From NCBI GenBank assembly GCA_039932335.1, contig JBDTQH010000024.1, forward strand, positions 1 through 64,000: DNA of 64,000 bases, in the 5' to 3' direction. Below are positions 42,346 through 50,638 of this stretch, piece after piece; the stretch's first letter is position 1, and every line of letters begins with the position of its first letter. The notes below the pieces were generated by a model. The model searched no databases. It had not been told where the DNA came from and worked only from the letters and a program-made list of their open reading frames with translations. This DNA is from JADMIH01 sp039932335 (GTDB lineage: Bacteria > Chloroflexota > Chloroflexia > QHBQ01 > JADMIH01). Position numbers and translations under genes: made by a program.

Positions 42346-42972
42346 TCACGCCGTCCCGAACTGCCTATCGCCGGCGTCTCCCAGGCCGGGCACGATATAG
42401 CCCTTCTCGTTAAGATTGCTGTCCACCGCAGCAACATGTATCGGCACATCGGGGTGCTCGCTGTGCAGGCGCTCTACACCTTCAGGCGCGGCTATCAGGC
42501 CGACATACTTGATGCGGCTCGCTCCCCAGTCCTTCAGCACTTTTACTGTGGCCGAGGCAGAACCCGCCGTTGCCAGCATGGGATCGAGCACATAGCAGAT
42601 GTCCACAGTGGGCTGCACAGGTAGCTTATTGTAATACTCGATTGGCAGGAGCGTGCGGTGGTCGCGGTAGAGGCCGATATGCCACACCTGGGCGGTCGGT
42701 ATCAAATCGAGCGCGGCGTCCACCATCCCGACGCCCGCCCGCAAAATCGGCACAAACCCGATGCGGTCGGCGATCCTGCGGCCCTTCATGGTTGCCAGCG
42801 GGGTCTCAACGTCGATCTCTACGGTCGGCAGGTCGAGCGTTGCCTCATAGAGCAGCAGGCCCGTAATCTCGCGCACGACCTCGCGGAACTTCTTCGGCTC
42901 AGTCTTTATCGAGCGCATGAGCGCCAGCTTATGCAGCACCAGCGGATGGCTGGATACAAACACGTTGTTCAT
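42346..42972 (-). CDS. upp: Uracil phosphoribosyltransferase
   Basis: About 208 residues. The start at ATG 42972 (MNNVFVSSHPLVLHKLALMR) follows GGAAGGAACA. The type I PRTase PRPP-binding region YVLDPMLATAGSASATVKVL and the C-terminal uracil-binding segment KGYIVPGLGDAGDRQFGT are complete. It makes UMP from uracil and PRPP (pyrimidine salvage). It lies 18 bp after glyA on the same strand, so both are probably one transcript. Confidence 0.96.
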   Translation of the reverse strand: MNNVFVSSHPLVLHKLALMRSIKTEPKKFREVVREITGLLLYEATLDLPTVEIDVETPLATMKGRRIADRIGFVPILRAGVGMVDAALDLIPTAQVWHIGLYRDHRTLLPIEYYNKLPVQPTVDICYVLDPMLATAGSASATVKVLKDWGASRIKYVGLIAAPEGVERLHSEHPDVPIHVAAVDSNLNEKGYIVPGLGDAGDRQFGTA

Positions 42973-42990
42973 ACCTGTTCCTTCCACCTC

Positions 42991-44292
42991 CTACTCTATA
43001 CCCGGTACAGGGAACCTGGAGCAGAGTTCCAGAACCTCGGCGCTCACCTTTGCCCTGACTGCTTCATCCTCGGGAGCACGCAGCACGCTACCGATCCAGC
43101 GTGCAATCGTGTCCATCTCCGGCTCGCGGAAGCCTCTTGTGGTAACAGCAGGCGTGCCAACCCTGATGCCGCTTGCCTTCGCGGGCGGCTGCGGGTCATA
43201 CGGGATGGCGTTCTTGTTCACCGTAATACCGACCTCGTCCAGCATATGTTCGGCTTCCTTGCCCGTCAACCCAAGGGGGCTAACGTCCACCAGCATCAGG
43301 TGGTTGTCCGTACCGCCCGATACGACGCGCAGGCCCGCCGCCTCAAGGCCCTCTGCGAGCCTCTTCGCATTCTTGATAATTTGCCCCTGGTACTCTTTGA
43401 ACGATGGTTGCAGCGCCTCGTTGAATGCTACTGCCTTTGCCGCGATAACATGCATCAACGGCCCGCCCTGTATGCCCGGAAACACGCTCTTGTCGATATC
43501 CTTGGCGTACTGCGCTTTACAGAGGATCATGCCTCCCCTTGGCCCACGCAGCGTCTTATGTGTGGTAGTTGTCACAAAGTCGGCATATGGCACGGGAGTG
43601 GGGTGCAGACCCGCCGCTACCAACCCCGCGATATGCGCCATATCCACCATCAGCATAGCGCCCACCGAGTCGGCGATCACGCGGCATCGCTCGAAATCAA
43701 ACACCCGCGAGTACGCGCTCGCTCCCACCACCAGCATCTTCGGCCTATCCTCAAGCACCTGCGCCTGTAGCGCATCGTAGTCGAGCCGCTCTGTCTCGCG
43801 GTCCACAGGGTAGGACGTAGCAGAGTAGAGTTTGCCGGAGAAGTTTACCGAATAGCCATGAGTAAGGTGCCCGCCAAAGGCCAATCCCATACCCATAATC
43901 TTGTCACCCGGCTGCAAAACAGCCATGAAGACGGCCATGTTGGCCTGCGCGCCCGAGTGAGGCTGCACATTCACATGCTCCGCGCCGAAAAGTAGCTTGG
44001 CACGCTCAATGGCGAGGTTCTCGGCCACATCCACATACTCGCAGCCGCCATAGTATCGCTTACCGGGGTAGCCTTCCGCGTACTTATTAGTGAGCACCGA
44101 CCCCTGCGCCTCCAGCACAGCGCGGCTCACATAGTTCTCAGAAGCGATCAACTCGATCTTCTCGCGCTGACGCCGCTTCTCATCTTCAATCGCCTGCCAG
44201 ATCTGCGGATCAGATTCGCGCAAGGGCAAATCGACGGGCCTCACCTGGCCCGATCCGCTATCTTGTTCCTGTGTGGGGAGAGTAGTCTGCAT
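42991..44292 (-). CDS. glyA: Serine hydroxymethyltransferase
   Basis: A 433-residue PLP enzyme interconverting serine and glycine with tetrahydrofolate. The PLP lysine lies in TTTHKTLRGPRGG. Other marks are IELIASENYVSRAVLEAQGS, NKYAEGYPGKRYYGG and VNVQPHSGAQANMAVF. About 25 extra polar residues precede the usual start, and the family commonly begins near LRESDPQIW, so a later start is conceivable, but no better start codon is evident. It is first in the glyA-upp unit. Confidence 0.96.
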   Translation of the reverse strand: MQTTLPTQEQDSGSGQVRPVDLPLRESDPQIWQAIEDEKRRQREKIELIASENYVSRAVLEAQGSVLTNKYAEGYPGKRYYGGCEYVDVAENLAIERAKLLFGAEHVNVQPHSGAQANMAVFMAVLQPGDKIMGMGLAFGGHLTHGYSVNFSGKLYSATSYPVDRETERLDYDALQAQVLEDRPKMLVVGASAYSRVFDFERCRVIADSVGAMLMVDMAHIAGLVAAGLHPTPVPYADFVTTTTHKTLRGPRGGMILCKAQYAKDIDKSVFPGIQGGPLMHVIAAKAVAFNEALQPSFKEYQGQIIKNAKRLAEGLEAAGLRVVSGGTDNHLMLVDVSPLGLTGKEAEHMLDEVGITVNKNAIPYDPQPPAKASGIRVGTPAVTTRGFREPEMDTIARWIGSVLRAPEDEAVRAKVSAEVLELCSRFPVPGIE

Positions 44293-44432
44293 TCTCGGTG
44301 CTCCTGATTCGTACTGCTTACCGCATACTCTGTGTTACTTGTCTCGTGAGGGCCTGCCTGGATTTCCAACCTCATCCATAGAGGAACCCGCCATGATTAT
44401 ACACCGTTAACAGGGTGAAGAGAAACGGTGGT

Positions 44433-44462
44433 GCGTACTGCGTATTGCGTAAGGGGTTAGGG
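44433..44462. repeat. Heptamer array (GCGTACT/GCGTATT/GCGTAAG/GGGTTAG)
   Basis: Four consecutive 7-nt units in the same order as the left edge of elements A and B, followed by non-matching sequence. It looks like a solo left edge. Confidence 0.75.
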
Positions 44463-44603
44463 ATGTTTGCCATACCACTCAAGCAACAGGGGCCGACAGG
44501 GAGCACCCTGTCCTGGGTGAGCGGTCTCGCTATCCCCCCGTTCGGTTCAACTCTCAAGAACAGCCGATTGAAGGGGCTGGGGGTGTCCCCAACACCCTTC
44601 ATT

Positions 44604-44633
44604 TTGACAACCACTGCCGCCCACCATTATAGT
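44604..44633 (+). promoter_or_regulatory. Sigma-70-type promoter of galE-galK
   Basis: TTGACA (44604-44609), 18-bp spacer, TATAGT (44628-44633). It predicts a 5' leader of about 230 nt before galE. Confidence 0.65.
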
Positions 44634-44767
44634 GATAGCTGCTGCGGCCCAAATAATGCGATAAACTGAGCTATAGGGCCTGAATAGTCACGCGCTGCAC
44701 AATAAACTCAGGCACTTGCAAGCGAACTGTTATGAATCGGTTGCAGTCTATACCCCTTGAGGTAGCA

Positions 44768-44834
44768 ATAAAGTACCTGGGTACCACCCTGGTACTAGCC
44801 ATAAAATACCTCCAGTTATCACCCTGGTACTAGC
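44768..44834 (+). promoter_or_regulatory. Tandem 33/34-bp repeat in the galE leader
   Basis: Two units (44768-44800 and 44801-44834) begin ATAAA-G/A-TACCT and end CACCCTGGTACTAGC. Unit 1 contains the palindrome GTACCACCCTGGTAC (44781-44795). The site may bind a regulator at DNA or RNA level. Confidence 0.5.
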
Positions 44835-44871
44835 ACTTTTTACGCATGAAATCGCAGATAGGAGTGTTATA

Positions 44872-45921
44872 ATGACAAAAGAGACAACACCCCAGGTGGG
44901 GCAACTTGAACAATCGAATACACAGGGGATGAGCGTGCTTGTCACGGGAGGCGCGGGCTATATCGGCAGCGTCGCCGTTGAGATGCTCCTCGACGCCGGC
45001 CATTCGGTCGTCGTCTACGATAACCTGGTCAAGGGCCACCGCGGTGCGGTTGATCCGAGGGCACGGTTTGTCGAAGGCGATCTGGCTGATCTACCGCTGC
45101 TTGAGGAGACCCTGCAGACAAATCGTGTAAACGCGGTAATGCACTTCGCGGCACACTCACTCGTAGGCGAGTCGATGGAGAACCCTGGCAAGTACTTCGA
45201 CAACAACGTCTGCGCAGGCCTCACTTTGCTTGAGGCTATGCAAAGGGCCGGTACCGATATACTTGTCTTCTCATCATCGTGCGCAACCTATGGTATGCCG
45301 CAGGGCGATTACCTGAAGGAAACCGATCCGCAAAATCCGATCAACCCATACGGGGAATCGAAGCTGATTTACGAACAGATGCTGCGGTGGTTCGGCGAAC
45401 TGAAGGGGCTGAAATATATCTCGCTGCGCTACTTCAATGCGGCAGGGGCTTCCAGGAAGTTTGGCGAAGTGCACGATCCTGAGACACATCTCATCCCGCT
45501 CGTGTTGCAAGTGGCCCTGGGGCAAAGGCGGTCGGTCCAGATTTTCGGTAACGACTACCCAACCCCTGACGGCACAGCAATACGTGACTACATACATGTG
45601 ATCGATCTCGCCGAGGCGCACCTTCTGGCCCTCAACTGGTTGGCAGAAGGTGGCGAGAGTGGGGCCTTCAACCTGGGCAACGGGTCAGGCTTCTCGGTCC
45701 AAGAAGTAATTGATACAGCAAGACGTGTAACTGGGCATCCGATACCGGCAGAAGTTGGGCCTCGCCGAGCCGGAGACCCGCCCAGGTTAGTAGCTTCTTC
45801 GGAAGGCGGCATTACGGCCAGGTTAGGTTGGAAGCCGCGCTACCCGGAGATCCAGGACATAATTCAAACAGCATGGGACTGGCATCTCAGCCACCAGCTC
45901 GGTTACGAGGAAGATAAGTAA
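44872..45921 (+). CDS. galE: UDP-glucose 4-epimerase
   Basis: A 349-residue extended short-chain dehydrogenase. The NAD motif GGAGYIGS starts at G26 and the catalytic pair is Y160-x3-K164 (NPYGESKLIYE), with SSSCATYG before it. It interconverts UDP-glucose and UDP-galactose. The ATG 44872 has GGAG 7 nt upstream, giving about 19 residues before the usual MSVLVTGGAGYIGS start (ATG 44929). The galK gene follows after 76 bp, so the pair forms a Leloir-type unit; galT is not in the window. Confidence 0.94.
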   Translation: MTKETTPQVGQLEQSNTQGMSVLVTGGAGYIGSVAVEMLLDAGHSVVVYDNLVKGHRGAVDPRARFVEGDLADLPLLEETLQTNRVNAVMHFAAHSLVGESMENPGKYFDNNVCAGLTLLEAMQRAGTDILVFSSSCATYGMPQGDYLKETDPQNPINPYGESKLIYEQMLRWFGELKGLKYISLRYFNAAGASRKFGEVHDPETHLIPLVLQVALGQRRSVQIFGNDYPTPDGTAIRDYIHVIDLAEAHLLALNWLAEGGESGAFNLGNGSGFSVQEVIDTARRVTGHPIPAEVGPRRAGDPPRLVASSEGGITARLGWKPRYPEIQDIIQTAWDWHLSHQLGYEEDK

Positions 45922-45997
45922 GAACACCGGCAGGGTCGAAGGGGAGCCGGCCCTGCGTCACTTACGCTATACACTACACTGATATTGGAGTTCTTCT

Positions 45998-47173
45998 ATG
46001 GCCAAAGAACTATCGTTCTCGGAGAGATTCGGCAGAGAGCCGAGCATACTTGTGCGTTCCCCCGGCCGTGTCAATCTGATTGGCGAGCATACCGACTACA
46101 ATATGGGCTATGTCTTGCCCGTAGCGATAGACCGCTATACCAGGCTCGCGGCCGCTCCACGCTCAGACAAGAAAGTGAACATCTACTCTGAGGCGATGGG
46201 CCAGGGCGTTGAAATCGACCTCGACGGCCATATCGGTCTTGTGGGCGAGGCGGCGAACTGGTCCAACTATGCACGAGGCGTTGCATGGTGGCTGGAAGAG
46301 CACGACTACCACGGGAACGGAGCAGACATCCTGATGTTTGGCGATCTGCCCGTGGGCGTGGGACTCTCCTCTTCTGCTTCCATGGTCATGGGCCTGCTGG
46401 CTGCTGTATCGGCAGTCGCCGGCTGGGATCTCCCCCGGCCCGAGATGGCTCGCGCCGCACAAAAGATTGAGAACGACTTTATCGGCGTTCCCGTGGGCAT
46501 CATGGATCAGATGGTGATCGGTCTCGCTGAGCCGCGTTCTGCCCTGCTCATAGATTGCCGCTCACTTAATACGACGCTCGTTCCCTTACACCTTGAGGCC
46601 AAGGGTCTGTCGCTCATTGTTGCCAATAGCGGAATGTCACGCGACATCGCGGACTCGGCCTATGCCCGCCGCCGCCGCGAGTGCGAGGCTGCTCTGGGCG
46701 CTCTTAAGGTCATCACGTATAACCTGGAGCTGCAATCGCTCCGCGATGTCGATACCAGAATGCTGAGCCAGTACGGCAGCAAGCTTTATCCTACTCTCTA
46801 CAAGCGTGCCCGCCATGTGGTCACCGAAAATGAGCGCGTACTCCATACTGTAGCCGCTCTCGACAACGGCGACATGGAAGAGGTCGGCAAGCTGATGAAC
46901 GAGTCGCACAACAGCCTGCGCAACGACTTCGAGGTGAGTAATCCCTTCATAGACCGCCTGGTAGACCTTGCACACGAAACCGAAGGCGTGTTGGGCGCAA
47001 GGCTCACAGGCGCGGGCTTCGGCGGCTGCACAGTCAACCTCGTGCGCAACGAAAGCATCCGCGAGTTTAATCGCAACGTCGTTCGCCGCTACTCGGAAGA
47101 AACCTCCCTGAAGGCCGAGACCTACGTAGTACGCCCCGTCGCCGGTCTGCAAGTAGAAAGACTAATCGCCTGA
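45998..47173 (+). CDS. galK: Galactokinase
   Basis: A 391-residue GHMP kinase starting at ATG 45998, 7 nt after GGAG. Motif 1 is GRVNLIGEHTDYNMGYVLP, motif 2 is LPVGVGLSSSASMVMGLLAA, and motif 3 is GARLTGAGFGGCTVNLV. It phosphorylates galactose at C1 with ATP. The galactose signature near the N-terminus is standard. A terminator-like hairpin follows at 47190-47224. Confidence 0.94.
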   Translation: MAKELSFSERFGREPSILVRSPGRVNLIGEHTDYNMGYVLPVAIDRYTRLAAAPRSDKKVNIYSEAMGQGVEIDLDGHIGLVGEAANWSNYARGVAWWLEEHDYHGNGADILMFGDLPVGVGLSSSASMVMGLLAAVSAVAGWDLPRPEMARAAQKIENDFIGVPVGIMDQMVIGLAEPRSALLIDCRSLNTTLVPLHLEAKGLSLIVANSGMSRDIADSAYARRRRECEAALGALKVITYNLELQSLRDVDTRMLSQYGSKLYPTLYKRARHVVTENERVLHTVAALDNGDMEEVGKLMNESHNSLRNDFEVSNPFIDRLVDLAHETEGVLGARLTGAGFGGCTVNLVRNESIREFNRNVVRRYSEETSLKAETYVVRPVAGLQVERLIA

Positions 47174-47189
47174 TCTCTTCCAACGTAGA

Positions 47190-47224
47190 AAAGAGCCGTG
47201 CACCCAATGTGTACGGCTCTTTAC
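47190..47224 (+). terminator. Terminator-like hairpin after galK
   Basis: AAAGAGCCGT (47190-47199) with ACGGCTCTTT (47213-47222), extended inside by three more Watson-Crick pairs and one G-T. The T-tract is short. Confidence 0.65.
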
Positions 47225-47258
47225 ATGCAAAAGCTCTTTTCTCGCACACCACTCTTAC

Positions 47259-47293
47259 TTTTACGCACCACGTTTTACGTTTCATGTTTTACG
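47259..47293. repeat. Heptamer array (TTTTACG type)
   Basis: Five 7-nt units: TTTTACG, CACCACG, TTTTACG, TTTCATG, TTTTACG. It is the complement of the GTAAAAC type seen at 34643-34670 and 54381-54394. Confidence 0.8.
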
Positions 47294-47311
47294 CCAAAGA
47301 AGGACCTATTC

Positions 47312-47923
47312 ATGACCATACGAACCATTGTTTTTGATATTGGCGGTGTGCTGGAGATCACACCTAAAACCGGCTGGGAAAGAAAGTGGGAGACACTACT
47401 CAACCTTAAGCCCGGCGAAATGAACGAACGCCTCATGAGCGTCTGGAAAGACGGCAGTTCGGGCAAAATCTCAGAAGAAGAAGTCGAAAAGGGAGTGGGC
47501 GAGATCCTGGAGCTGGACCGGGCGCAGGTAGACGCATTCATGCATGATCTGTGGGCAGAATATCTTGGCACGCTGAACGTCGAGCTTGCCGCCTACTTCG
47601 CGAGCCTGCGCCCGCGCTACCGGACCGCCATCCTCAGCAACAGCTTCGCCGGCGCGCGACGCAAAGAGGAAGAGGCCTACGGTTTTGGCGATATGTGCGA
47701 CGTGATTATCTACTCACACGAGGAAGGAATAAAGAAACCCGACAGGCGCATCTATGAGCTAGCCTGTGCGCGACTTGGTGTACAGCCACACGAGATGGTC
47801 TTCCTGGATGATGTGCCCGCGGCCATAGACGCGGCCCGTGCATATGGCATTCACGGCGTACTTTTCAAGGACACTGCCCAGGCCATCGCTGACATAGAAT
47901 CCCTGCTACATACTGAAGCATAA
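47312..47923 (+). CDS. HAD-superfamily hydrolase
   Basis: About 203 residues. The start at ATG 47312 follows AAGGA by 8 nt; the open frame upstream (from 47198) covers the heptamer array and is not translated. Motif I is VFDIGGVLE, motif II the LSNSF segment, and motifs III/IV are KKPDRRIYE and VFLDDVPAAIDAARAYG, as in the epoxide-hydrolase-N-like/YihX branch of subfamily IA. The substrate is unknown, probably a small phosphate ester. Confidence 0.85.
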   Translation: MTIRTIVFDIGGVLEITPKTGWERKWETLLNLKPGEMNERLMSVWKDGSSGKISEEEVEKGVGEILELDRAQVDAFMHDLWAEYLGTLNVELAAYFASLRPRYRTAILSNSFAGARRKEEEAYGFGDMCDVIIYSHEEGIKKPDRRIYELACARLGVQPHEMVFLDDVPAAIDAARAYGIHGVLFKDTAQAIADIESLLHTEA

Positions 47924-48015
47924 CCCACAGCATGGCGCAATATAAGGCAATGGCCCAGATCGCGGATCACGGTCTTCTCCATCGAGCCTCCTCTGGCTGC
48001 AAATCAGGGAATGGG

Positions 48016-48046
48016 AAAGCCCCCGCAATTGTGGCGCGGGGGCTTT
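48016..48046. terminator. Bidirectional terminator between HAD gene and der
   Basis: An 11-bp perfect stem (AAAGCCCCCGC at 48016-48026, GCGGGGGCTTT at 48036-48046) between two convergent genes. Confidence 0.8.
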
Positions 48047-48060
48047 AGATCGGTAGTTGC

Positions 48061-49449
48061 CTACTCTGAGTGCTGTCGTGTCCTGAATATGAGCTTGATT
48101 GGCGTTCCCTCAAAGCCGAAGGCTCCGCGCAACTGGTTCTCCAGGTATCTCTTGTACGAGAAGTGAACGGCCTCTGCATCGTTAGTGAAGAAGACGAACG
48201 TGGGCGGCTTGATGTCCGCCTGGGTCGCATAGTAGAACTTCACCCACTTGCCCGGCTTCGATGCGGGCGGGTGTGCGTCCACTGCCTCTTTCACCAGCTT
48301 GTTGAGCTGACCAGTCGATACGCGCTTGGTGCGCTCCTTCGCAACCGTCATAGCGGCAGGCAGCACTTTGTTTACTCTCTGCCCGTACTTTGCGGATATA
48401 AAGGTGAAGGTCACATAGGGGATGAAGTTAAGCTCCTGGCGCAGGTGTGCCGTGTAGTCATATATCGTGTTGGAGTCCTTCTCCACCAGGTCCCACTTAT
48501 TTACCACCAGCACTATACCCTTGGACTCTTCCAGCACATAACCCGCGATATGCGTGTCCTGCGCCGTAATGCCCTCGGTGGCGTCGATCACCAGCAGCAC
48601 CACGTCGGCACGCTGTATGGCGCGCAGTGTGCGAATGACCGAATAGCGCTCGATACCCGGGTCGATGCGCCCGCGCCTCCTTATGCCTGCTGTGTCGATA
48701 AGGGTGACATCATACGTAACAGCTTCCTCGCCCTCACCCTCTATGTATTCAAAATGGGTGTCGATGGCATCGCGTGTTGTGCCCGGTATATCCGAGACGA
48801 TAACCCGCTCCTGCCCAAGTATGGCGTTCAGCAGCCGGGACTTGCCCACGTTGGGCCGCCCGACCAGCGCGATACGTACCTTCTGCTCCTCCGGCTCTTC
48901 ATCGGCCTGCTCCTTGGGGAACGCGGCCACCACCTGGTCGAGCAAATCTCCGGTATTGATAGAGTGCTTGGAAGAGACAGGAATAGGGTCGCCCAGGCCG
49001 AGCGCGTAAAACTCAACTGCGTTCAGGCGGCGCTCTTCCGAATCTGCTTTGTTGGCGGCCACAATCACGGGCTTCTTCGACGTGCGAAGTACCTCAGCAA
49101 TCTCATTATCGGAGGCGGTAAGCCCGGTCTTGGCGTCCACCATAAAGAGAATTACGTCGGCCTCTTCGATAGCGGTCTCGGCTTGTTCGCGTGTGCGGCG
49201 CATGACCTCTTCCTCGGTCACCTCGCCCTCAGGTCCGCTGCCCGGTTCAGCCATGCCGCCAAGCACCATGCCGCCCGTGTCAATCACAGTAAACACGACG
49301 CCGTTCCATTCGGTGTCGCCGTAGATGCGGTCGCGGGTTGTGCCAGGCTGGTCCTCGACGATAGCAACCTGTTCGCCGATAAGCCTGTTAAAAAAGGACG
49401 ACTTGCCTACATTAGGCCTGCCGACGATAGCCAGTACGGGTTTGGGCAT
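48061..49449 (-). CDS. der: Ribosome assembly GTPase Der (EngA)
   Basis: A 462-residue protein with two GTPase domains and a C-terminal KH-like domain, the diagnostic Der layout. G1 motifs are GRPNVGKSSFFNRL (residue ~7) and GRPNVGKSRLLNAI (residue ~196), and G3 motifs VIDTGGMV and LIDTAGIRRRG. G4 motifs are AANKAD and VNKWDL. It is needed for 50S subunit assembly. It stands alone with a terminator downstream and a repeat-bearing gap upstream. Confidence 0.97.
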   Translation of the reverse strand: MPKPVLAIVGRPNVGKSSFFNRLIGEQVAIVEDQPGTTRDRIYGDTEWNGVVFTVIDTGGMVLGGMAEPGSGPEGEVTEEEVMRRTREQAETAIEEADVILFMVDAKTGLTASDNEIAEVLRTSKKPVIVAANKADSEERRLNAVEFYALGLGDPIPVSSKHSINTGDLLDQVVAAFPKEQADEEPEEQKVRIALVGRPNVGKSRLLNAILGQERVIVSDIPGTTRDAIDTHFEYIEGEGEEAVTYDVTLIDTAGIRRRGRIDPGIERYSVIRTLRAIQRADVVLLVIDATEGITAQDTHIAGYVLEESKGIVLVVNKWDLVEKDSNTIYDYTAHLRQELNFIPYVTFTFISAKYGQRVNKVLPAAMTVAKERTKRVSTGQLNKLVKEAVDAHPPASKPGKWVKFYYATQADIKPPTFVFFTNDAEAVHFSYKRYLENQLRGAFGFEGTPIKLIFRTRQHSE

Positions 49450-49544
49450 TACATTCTTCCTACGTATTTTCTATATGCTCGGAAATAGCTGGCTCAATGG
49501 GCCAGTCTACATTGTAGCATAACCAAAGGTGGTGGGGCAAGCGC

Positions 49545-49610
49545 ACCCCACTTTTAGATGTTCAGACTTAGGGTGGAGTAATCTTACATCCAGGTAAGCC
49601 AAGACCCACC
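49545..49610. repeat. 66-bp direct repeat, copy 1
   Basis: It begins ACCCCACTTTTA and ends AGACCCACC. It aligns without gaps to 49738-49803 (ACCCCACTTTTA...GAGACCCGCC), with roughly two thirds of positions identical. Confidence 0.7.
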
Positions 49611-49629
49611 GCCCCACGCTTCGCTCATA

Positions 49630-49651
49630 CCCCTCCCACACGTGGGAGGGG
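49630..49651. repeat. 22-bp palindrome
   Basis: CCCCTCCCAC and GTGGGAGGGG arms with a 2-nt centre (AC). It may form a cruciform or act as a terminator-like end. Confidence 0.7.
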
Positions 49652-49737
49652 AGTCTAAGAAGGGGAGAATGGGGGACACCCCCACACCCCCGTCATGGGC
49701 TTCCCCTTGCACCCCAGTACCCCTATTCTGAACACTT

Positions 49738-49803
49738 ACCCCACTTTTAATTGTTCAGATCAGAAGTAGAGCAACCTGACATCTCGGTAGGAGGAGACCC
49801 GCC
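49738..49803. repeat. 66-bp direct repeat, copy 2
   Basis: Partner of 49545-49610. It lies just before the 3' end of the AAA ATPase gene. Confidence 0.7.
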
Positions 49804-49825
49804 CTCAGCGAGCAGAGTAGACCTA

Positions 49826-50638
49826 TCAAAGGTGCTTTAGAAACTGCTGGGGGTTATTCAAGAAATCCCTTGTAATCCTCACGTGCTCCACATCCTCGTA
49901 TGCGATGCGCCGCACGCTGTCTCCATCGAAATTGTATATGGCTGCGTTGGGGAACGCCATCAGGATAGGCGAATGGGTGGCTATAATAAACTGCGCGCCT
50001 TTCTCCAGCACCATCTCCTTGAGCATGGTGATAAACGACAACTGCCTTAGTGGCGAGAGCGGGGCTTCCGGCTCGTCCAACATATACAGCCCTTCCGGCA
50101 CGAATCGCGACTGGAACACCTTAAAGTAGCTCTCGCCGTGCGACCTCGCCCCCAGGTCCTCGCCGTACCGCTGCTTCATGTCATGCAACTCTTTCAGGTA
50201 GGGCGACCGCGCCAGATTGCGCGCTGTCGTCGATCTCCCCTCCATTTCTCGGTCCAGGCGAGCGAGATCCGCCTCGTATTCTTCTCTGATGCCTGTTAGT
50301 TGCTTGGAGAACCCGAAGAAATCCTCCGTCCGCATGAAGAAGCCGCGCCGCGTCCTCTTTGCCCATGCCAGCTTTAGGCTTCTCGCCAGGGGCCTTATCG
50401 CCGTCAAGGTCTTGTCCTTCTCCACGCTCTCGCTGCCCACCACAGGCAACCCAGCGGCGTACGCAATGGCCTCCAGCAGGGTCGATTTGCCCGACCCGTT
50501 TTCGCCCACCAGAAATGTAACCTCAGCAGTAAAATCTAGCTGTTCCAGTGATGCGATAATCGGCACGCTAAAAGGAAATCGCTCTCCCTCTTCTTCGTCG
50601 TCCGGCTTGTTGAGCCTGATGGTTGCCAGGTGAATCAT
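49826..50638 (-). CDS. AAA/ABC-type ATPase (RecF/SMC-like head)
   Basis: A 270-residue ATPase. Walker A is GENGSGKSTLLEAI (residue ~45), Walker B GLYMLDEPEAPLSPLRQ (residue ~190), with THSPILMAFP as H-loop. The middle part is a short helical insertion (residues 100-165) in place of long coiled coils. This matches the small 'predicted ATPase' AAA_21/AAA_23-like families that are related to ABC ATPases but lack membrane partners in the usual sense. Its start overlaps the DUF2254 gene by 4 nt, so both proteins are made together. Confidence 0.75.
   Translation of the reverse strand: MIHLATIRLNKPDDEEEGERFPFSVPIIASLEQLDFTAEVTFLVGENGSGKSTLLEAIAYAAGLPVVGSESVEKDKTLTAIRPLARSLKLAWAKRTRRGFFMRTEDFFGFSKQLTGIREEYEADLARLDREMEGRSTTARNLARSPYLKELHDMKQRYGEDLGARSHGESYFKVFQSRFVPEGLYMLDEPEAPLSPLRQLSFITMLKEMVLEKGAQFIIATHSPILMAFPNAAIYNFDGDSVRRIAYEDVEHVRITRDFLNNPQQFLKHL

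Larger units (their letters stand above)
44293..44871. other. Divergent intergenic region between glyA and galE
   Basis: About 580 bp without a gene. It contains a heptamer array (44433-44462), a hairpin GACAGGG-AGCA-CCCTGTC near 44497, a galE promoter (44604-44633) and a tandem repeat (44768-44834). Confidence 0.55.
49450..49825. other. Repeat-bearing intergenic region
   Basis: 376 bp without a gene. It has a 66-bp direct repeat (49545-49610 and 49738-49803). Between the copies lie a palindrome (49630-49651) and G/C-rich GGGGG/CCCCC tracts. Confidence 0.6.

Noticed and set aside
48070..49488. A 472-residue open frame on the plus strand
   Set aside because: It is the exact antisense of der, whose motifs are unmistakable; the frame arises from GC-rich codon usage.
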